Shown here: piece after piece, positions 55,159-60,000 of the stretch
Position numbering within the stretch: position 1 is the stretch's first letter
Layout: the number at the start of each line of letters is the position of its first letter
From: Nematostella vectensis
Taxonomy: Eukaryota > Cnidaria > Anthozoa > Actiniaria > Edwardsiidae
Reading direction: 5' to 3'
Assembly: GCF_932526225.1 (NCBI RefSeq)
Contig: NC_064046.1
Location: 6,561,306-6,621,305, forward strand
DNA length: 60,000 bases
Program-made: the position numbers and the translations under genes
The notes under the pieces: generated by a model
The model's database searches: none
What the model saw: only the letters and a program-made list of their open reading frames with translations
What the model was told of the DNA's origin: nothing

Positions 55159-55582
55159 GTGAACCTATCGATATGCATCTTTACATTACTCTATTACTTC
55201 TAATAGACCCTTCCGTTTCACGAAATTCATTATTTTTTTCTTTTTTTTCTTTGTATCACAAACTATGCATGCAGGCGTTTGGTGGCGCCCCATCACCAGC
55301 CCCGATTGATCGTAGACGCCATCTTAATTTGCTCAAAATCCAAGATGGCGGCTACGATCGTTCGAGGCAGGTTTTTCATATTAAAACTCCACCAAACGCT
55401 AGCACACAGGCTCTTATTATTGCGAAACCAAATGATCAGAAATAAAATTTCAGACTTTGAGGTCAAATTTTAACGTGCAAAACACCAGGCTTTTCCAGTG
55501 TGCACATACGTAAGAGCGTAGCCTACCCTAGTTAATGTAAATATTTCTAACTAAATATTTGTACTTCTTTTTGGTCAAACAG
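55159..55582 (+). other. Intron 17
   Basis: No repeat or gene recognised. Near 55285-55350 a catcaccagccccgattgat to agatggcggctacgatcg stretch is GC-richer than its surroundings. Confidence 0.4.
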
Positions 55583-55923
55583 CTCTTCTACCGAACTGGA
55601 CTCAAAGCTGAGCTCTGGGCGACGTCTTCTGGAAGACCTACAAGAAGCGCAATCCTCTCGACTGGCACACCGACCAAACGACGTACAGTCGATAACTCCC
55701 GACACGGCTACGAAGCCCTCCGACAAGGAATTCACTCTTGCCGAACAGCTTACAGATACGCTAAAGGAACTGACTTCACAGGTCCGTCCAGCGGATGTGA
55801 CTGAAGTCGATAGCTTGAGGGCCGCAATGGGTGTCGGGCCACTACCACTGGACACACAGATGGAGGGCTCAAACAAAGACAGACCTCTAGGATCGGCGAC
55901 AAACGGCGGTCCTTTACGACAAG
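55583..55923 (+). CDS. BRD9: Bromodomain gene exon 18 (3' boundary uncertain)
   Basis: Encodes a helical C-terminal block including RRLLEDLQEAQSSRL and LAEQLTDTLKELTSQV, then SLRAAMGVG, aligning with the end of BRD7/9. A donor-like site (gtatga) follows 55923. No stop occurs before it, and the same frame stays open to a TAG at 56079-56081 through a tRNA-like sequence. Either a further short exon follows (not identified) or the protein ends at 56081 with an unrelated basic tail. Confidence 0.8.
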
Positions 55924-55996
55924 GTATGACCAAATGGTGTTACGACGGAAGTTTTACCCTCCTGTCATTTGCAAAACGAGTTTGGGCTTGGGTCAC

Positions 55997-56081
55997 CAAA
56001 GAGTCTGGCACGATAGCTCGGTGGGAAAGGACTCTCTCATGCAAGAGGACCAGGGTTCGAACCCGGGTGAGGTCAACGTAG
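55997..56081 (+). other. tRNA-like sequence (SINE head or tRNA pseudogene)
   Basis: Has a box A-like gatagctcggtggga near 56011 and a B box-like gggttcgaaccc near 56053, spaced as in a tRNA. The T arm is one base short of proper pairing and the acceptor ends do not pair, so it is not a functional tRNA. tRNA-derived SINEs have this structure. It falls in the open frame that continues from exon 18. Confidence 0.5.
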
Positions 56082-57335
56082 TTTTTTTCTTTGTGTAAAA
56101 ACCTGGCCTTCTACATTTGGGACTTAGAATCCCTCGTCTTCTCGGATAAGTTTATGTTCGACTTCCGTGACGCATTGTTTTTGTATGCTGCGAAAACCAA
56201 TGCAAATAAGATGTTCATCTCAGTAGTGAATTGAATGCGCTTGAATCACAGTGAATTTCAACCCATCCTACAATTAAAACAGCTTAATTATATTTATAAA
56301 GTATCAAATACTATACAGGGGAATGTTGTATTTATAAAATGATGAAAGTTTTGGATAATCAAAATAAAAACAAAATAAGGCGCGTACACAGGGGTCCATC
56401 TTGGATTACGGCCGGGTGTGAATTTTCTTTCGTAAGCATAGCATTTATATATACTGTGGTAGCTCCGCTGTATTTATCCTTTGCCTCCAAATCTTGTCTA
56501 GGTGCTGTGGCAGGCGGGATGCACTAGGCCACGGACACCTCTTGATAGCCTTTTCCAATTCTTGGACATTTCGAAACCTCCTATTTGGTCTTAAGGAACT
56601 CGTTCAGCGCTTGGTCTGAAGAAACTTGAAAGTTATTGGAATTGCCTTCAGCATGACTCATAGAGTTCTCGGAATAACCTGCGAGGTATGACGTAATTTG
56701 GGGATTCCCTGGAATTAACTGCAATGTGTGATGGGACTTATGAATTCCTTAAATTTTCTGCAATACCGAAAGGGACTTGATCAACCCCTGGGATTCCTCT
56801 AAGTCTAAAGGGATCTGGCAATTCTTGGAATTCCCTACTTGAGCTGAAGAGACTTGGCAATTCTTGGAATATCCTACATAATGTAAAGAGCCTTGAAGTT
56901 CATGGATTCCCTATATGGTCTTAATGGATTTGCAATTCTTGGAATGTCTTATACAATCTGAAGAGAAACTTGGCAATTCTTGAAATTTCCTCTACGACCA
57001 TTTCTTGTTAATCACCATTGCACTTTAGAGGTCCATATGCCCAATTGGACAACTATTTGAAATAATCTTTTTAAAACGTGTGCTTCCGAAACCCTATGGG
57101 CTAGCTTGCAAACCTAAGATTAGAAACCTTTGTTACAATTCAACTGTTGATTGATTTGGCTGACTGGCTGTTTCTCTCATTTGTTCCGGTTCCCCGATGG
57201 TATCCCGGATTTCTTGCGCGGTTTTTGCCCGGTCTTTTATTCCAAACTCACTCGTCCACGCCAAACAAATCGGGTACACTCTCGCACCGACCACAAAAGC
57301 TATATCTGCAAAGCGCCAAACTTCGCAAGCAGCTC
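56082..57335 (+). other. Downstream region without recognised gene
   Basis: Between about 56560 and 57000 short related phrases recur (gacttggcaattcttggaat, cctggaattaact, aattcttggaattcc), suggesting an old degenerate repeat of about 50-60 bp. Overlapping plus-strand ORFs at 57147-57520 have no domain I recognise. Confidence 0.4.
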
Positions 57336-57373
57336 CACGTGATATGACGTCACCAATGACGTCATATCACGTG
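57336..57373. repeat. 38-bp palindrome with E-box and CRE in each arm
   Basis: A perfect 17-bp inverted repeat (cacgtgatatgacgtca) around the 4-base spacer ccaa. Each arm contains CACGTG and TGACGTCA, binding motifs of bHLH-ZIP and CREB/ATF-type factors. Confidence 0.85.
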
Positions 57374-57673
57374 AGCACCTTATTGCATGTTTCAAATCCA
57401 AATATAAATAAATACTTTTCTCAAACCAAACGTAAACTTAAGAAAAAACCGGCCGCACGTCTCGTTTTCACCCATGGATCTCAAATATCAGTTTTTTTTT
57501 TCCCCAACAATCACTCATAAGTCTTAAAGCAGTGGCCAAAGCTTCTGGCTACTTTTTTTTTCCTTGTAGTTGTTTCGGTTTACTTTTGTAATTAATGTAT
57601 TGATGTAACGTTCTTGTGAAATAAAATTGAATTTAATTGCACAGGTTTCACGTGATTCCATCTTTTAGATTTA

Positions 57674-57902
57674 AAGGCCTGACTAAAGTAGGCGACATGT
57701 AGCGTGCGACGTGTCTCATGCATGGCTCCTAGTTAAGCCACCCAGAGAGACATTGTAGCTTGCGCCAAATCTTGTAGCAGCGACAAAGAAATGTTTCTCG
57801 GATAGTCGAGAAACATTTTCTTGTCGCGCTCTACAATATTTGTTTGGCAATGCCTAAATTTAGGAGACGCGCTCGACATGTCGCCCACTTTAGCCAGGCC
57901 TT
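57674..57902. mobile_element. Hairpin MITE
   Basis: Outer inverted repeat aaggcctgactaaagtaggc / its complement with few mismatches, then a second inner inverted repeat (tgtagcagcgacaaagaaat against cattttcttgtcgcgctcta) around 57771-57838. About 229 bp in all, no coding potential. Confidence 0.7.
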
Positions 57903-58499
57903 GATAGTGAGATTTGTGCCATATGCAAACGGTAGGGATAACCCCCCCAGAGCGAGCGATCGCGAGCGAGCTATCGCATAAATACGCCCACAATAAGTAC
58001 TCTCCTGGAAGTAAGAACAATAAAGAATTTGTAAGGATGTCTCGAAACTTTGTATACCCTTAGAATTACATGGTTTGTAAGTTACTCTGTAAGTTATGTA
58101 GTTTGAAATAATACTTTTTTAATCAACATAAAGATCCACAACTTCATCATTAGCGTGTACATATCCCGGAGTTCAGATATATAAACGCGAGAATTTCTAG
58201 CTTGACTAATAAAGTATAATATCCCACCGTGGGATCTAATCTTTGAAAAGATTATTCAGACTGTCCACTGTTTATGCTTTTTATATCAAAACAGTATAAT
58301 AAATGTTTTCATTTTTCTATTGAATAACGCAGGAAGATTACTTTCTCTTTACAGTTTTTGTAGACACTGCTTCCTATCCTGCAGTGCTTGCTTTATTTAG
58401 TTGTCAATCACTTGCCTTGCCTCATAGACAATCTGAACCGTAAACAATAAATAAATCAAATCCAAGTGGCCTTTCTCAGATGTATGAGAGCTCCTCGGA

Positions 58500-58690
58500 A
58501 TGAAGACCTTTCTAGATGTCTTTCTGCCACTTCTGACTGCTTGTGCAGTTAGCGGTTTTCAGATAGCTCAGTACCGTAACCATAAAGATAACCTCCCGAC
58601 CGGTCAAGACATCATTCAAGATGTTAAAGACAAGAGCAAGGAATCTTGTATGCTGAAGTGCACCGTTAGTGCAAGAAAATGGTGCATAAA
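58500..58690 (+). CDS. First exon of a likely secreted Cys-containing protein
   Basis: ATG at 58500 starts a good signal peptide (MKTFLDVFLPLLTACAVSG), followed by HKDNLPTGQDIIQDVKDKSK and two Cys in ESCMLKCTV. This looks like the start of a PAN/apple-type domain often found in cnidarian extracellular proteins (inference). The coding similarity fades after CTV, and gttagtg at 58664 could be the donor. The ORF itself runs to 58727. The rest of the gene is not identified. Confidence 0.45.
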
Positions 58691-58764
58691 AAGCGGCGGA
58701 TCGTTCAAATTTATGGAACATTTATGAAATTTGGCACAGTGATAGAGAAACTCACACTGAGCAA

Positions 58765-59240
58765 TTCTGGATATGGACCCACCCCCAAAAATGTATACTT
58801 ACAGTTTTATAGAGGTGGAATCAATTTCCCTGAAAACCTAAATAAAACTAATACTTTTCATGTTACGATCACAAAACTTAACCCAGTGATGGATATTAAC
58901 ATAAACTACAATTTAACGAAAAAATAAACCACGCCCCCTTGATACTTACAGTTTTAGGGGTGGAATAAATTATTCCTTCAAGCAGCATTAAACCCAATAT
59001 CATTTATTGTAGAACTTTCAAACTCCACATAAGTGTGATACTCTTTACAAAACTTCATTCGAGATATGGACCCACGCCCAGATGTGATTACTTACAGTTA
59101 TACTAGAGATGAGAGGCAAATTGCTTATATAGAGTGCCTTTCAATACGAGCTGCGAGCTACAAATCCAAATAATTATATTGGTATATTGCAGGATATAGT
59201 CGAGCGTATAACCACGCCCATATAGCACAATTATACTAGA
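58765..59240 (+). repeat. Four diverged copies of a ~140-bp unit
   Basis: Marked by gatatggacccacccccaaa / accacgccccc / gatatggacccacgcccaga / ataaccacgcccatata, each followed by tactTACAGTTnTA-like and agaggtgg/agagatgag words, near 58768, 58927, 59063 and 59208. Unit length varies between about 135 and 160 bp. Confidence 0.55.
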
Positions 59241-60000
59241 GACAGCATAAGCGTAATATATAACATACATATAGCACGCTCATAATGATCAATAAAAGCA
59301 CAGAATTGTTGTTATAATACCACGATGTCACAAGTGTACTTAAAGTGCTATCAGAAATGAGATAATTGTTATCATTAGCTGTGAATTGGACTTCTCCGGG
59401 TGCAAGTGTGGTGAATAATTGCGACGTTGAAGAAATGGCGAGGGAGGTGTCGAGAGTAATCGGAGCACTGCATATTAAAAAATGGAGCACTATCAACCCG
59501 CCAGTCAACGGTAGGAAGAGCCACTCCCAGTACAAATCAAATGCAGAAAAAAGGCATAATTTCATTGTAAAAAGTTGAAATACCAAGCATGCATACTGTA
59601 TGTGCTAGTTGTAAAAAGACACAGACCTTTTTCGAAATCCAAATCGTCTGGGTTTTTTATCGTACCTTATGCATTATCAAACCTGTTAATATCACTTTTT
59701 AGTATTTTCGCAAAGCACTGGCTATTATGAAGCTCTAGGGCCTAGGACGTATTTGTTTCAAGACTATTGATTAGGAACGTGCATCATCGATTTTATTTTT
59801 TATTTGACTTGTTCCATGATCAATTAATTCAGAACTGCCTTTTATAAATGTCTTCGCTCAAACTTTTATGTATGTGACCAGACCTCGTTCTTTCGTGGAA
59901 AAGGTAAAACGAGTGCGTGGAATGTCTGGGAGGCGTTCCCAGAGGTCTCATCGGCTTTGACTGCCTTATCGGACCTTCATAACAAGGAAACAGTTCTGCC
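59241..60000 (+). other. Window end, short open frames
   Basis: A 70-codon plus frame at 59366-59578 (REVSRVIGALHIKKWSTINP) and an open frame from about 59893 to the window end (GKTSAWNVWEAFPEVSSALT). The latter pattern (GK-TAW-W-FPEV) I recognise from multi-copy, transposon-associated proteins in cnidarians, but the fragment is too short to assign. Confidence 0.35.

Larger units (their letters stand above)
7843..55923 (+). other. BRD9: BRD7/BRD9-family bromodomain gene (whole gene span)
   Basis: Eighteen coding exons, read by eye and checked for codon phase at every join, encode about 698 residues. Human BRD9 is about 597 and BRD7 about 651. The product should bind acetyl-lysine on histones as a nuclear subunit of SWI/SNF-type remodelers (ncBAF for BRD9, PBAF for BRD7). 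Order: Lys/His-rich N terminus; the IKLVLKV motif typical of the family (exon 2); second basic stretch; bromodomain (exons 5-7); family-specific C-terminal region including FKEDKRNK (exon 11), LLYSTYG (exon 12) and LAEQLTDTLKELTSQV (exon 18). The gene is stretched to 48 kb by repeats and a nested transposon pair in intron 12. A single invertebrate orthologue may precede the BRD7/BRD9 split, so the symbol is approximate. Confidence 0.92.

Noticed and set aside
55997-56081. Functional tRNA gene
   Set aside because: A and B box motifs are present, but the T arm lacks a base, the anticodon stem is poor and the acceptor ends do not pair.
57147-57520. Overlapping plus ORFs of 62-107 codons
   Set aside because: Three frames are open at once over the same DNA and the longest crosses the 38-bp palindrome; no domain seen.

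Overview
The window is animal nuclear DNA, most likely from an anthozoan cnidarian. The grounds are one long intron-rich metazoan gene, a Polinton/Maverick element of cnidarian type, a BEL/Pao retrotransposon and many short foldback elements. The species call is an inference; no search was possible. There are no bacterial-style operons.

The backbone is one plus-strand gene at 7843-55923 encoding a BRD7/BRD9-family bromodomain protein, the acetyl-lysine reader subunit of SWI/SNF (BAF-type) chromatin remodelers. I could read 18 exons by eye. Every join has GT/AG introns and consistent codon phase, giving about 698 codons. The bromodomain lies in exons 5-7. The BRD7/9-specific C-terminal region runs from exon 9 to exon 18. 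The true 3' end is uncertain, because the open frame of exon 18 runs on through a tRNA-like sequence to a stop at 56081.

Almost everything else is repeat or mobile DNA, mostly inside the introns. Upstream lie a cytosine-poor tract (1-1500), a small inverted-repeat element (2376-2752), a LINE reverse-transcriptase remnant (3415-3776) and a 3.9 kb minisatellite with a 19-bp unit that stops about 200 bp before the start codon. Introns 2, 4, 8, 9 and 15 carry MITE-like or foldback elements and tandem repeats. Intron 16 holds a 7.4 kb minisatellite with a 36/28-bp unit.

Intron 12 (22.9 kb) holds a nested pair. A decayed Polinton (19864-42557) has inverted terminal repeats and a near-identical 6-bp target duplication (aataag/aacaag). 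It carries remnants of protein-primed DNA polymerase B, a VRR-NUC-like nuclease, integrase with chromodomain, major and minor capsid proteins, small membrane-active-type proteins, packaging ATPase, three collagen-like proteins, a hydrophobic membrane protein and a VLTF3-like zinc protein. Most are broken by frameshifts, stops or deletions. Into its right terminal repeat a 7.46 kb BEL/Pao retrotransposon (35046-42503, minus strand) has inserted with a 5-bp duplication. Its two 647-bp LTRs differ at one visible site.

The most unusual observation is that exon 3 and exon 10 of the bromodomain gene each have their final ~24 nt plus the 5' splice site tandemly repeated into the following intron (4 copies of a 64-bp unit and 6 copies of a 40-bp unit). 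This makes two separate arrays of duplicate splice donors in one gene. Downstream of the gene are a 38-bp palindrome carrying E-box and CRE motifs, a hairpin MITE, the first exon of a likely secreted protein (58500) and a short ORF at the window edge.
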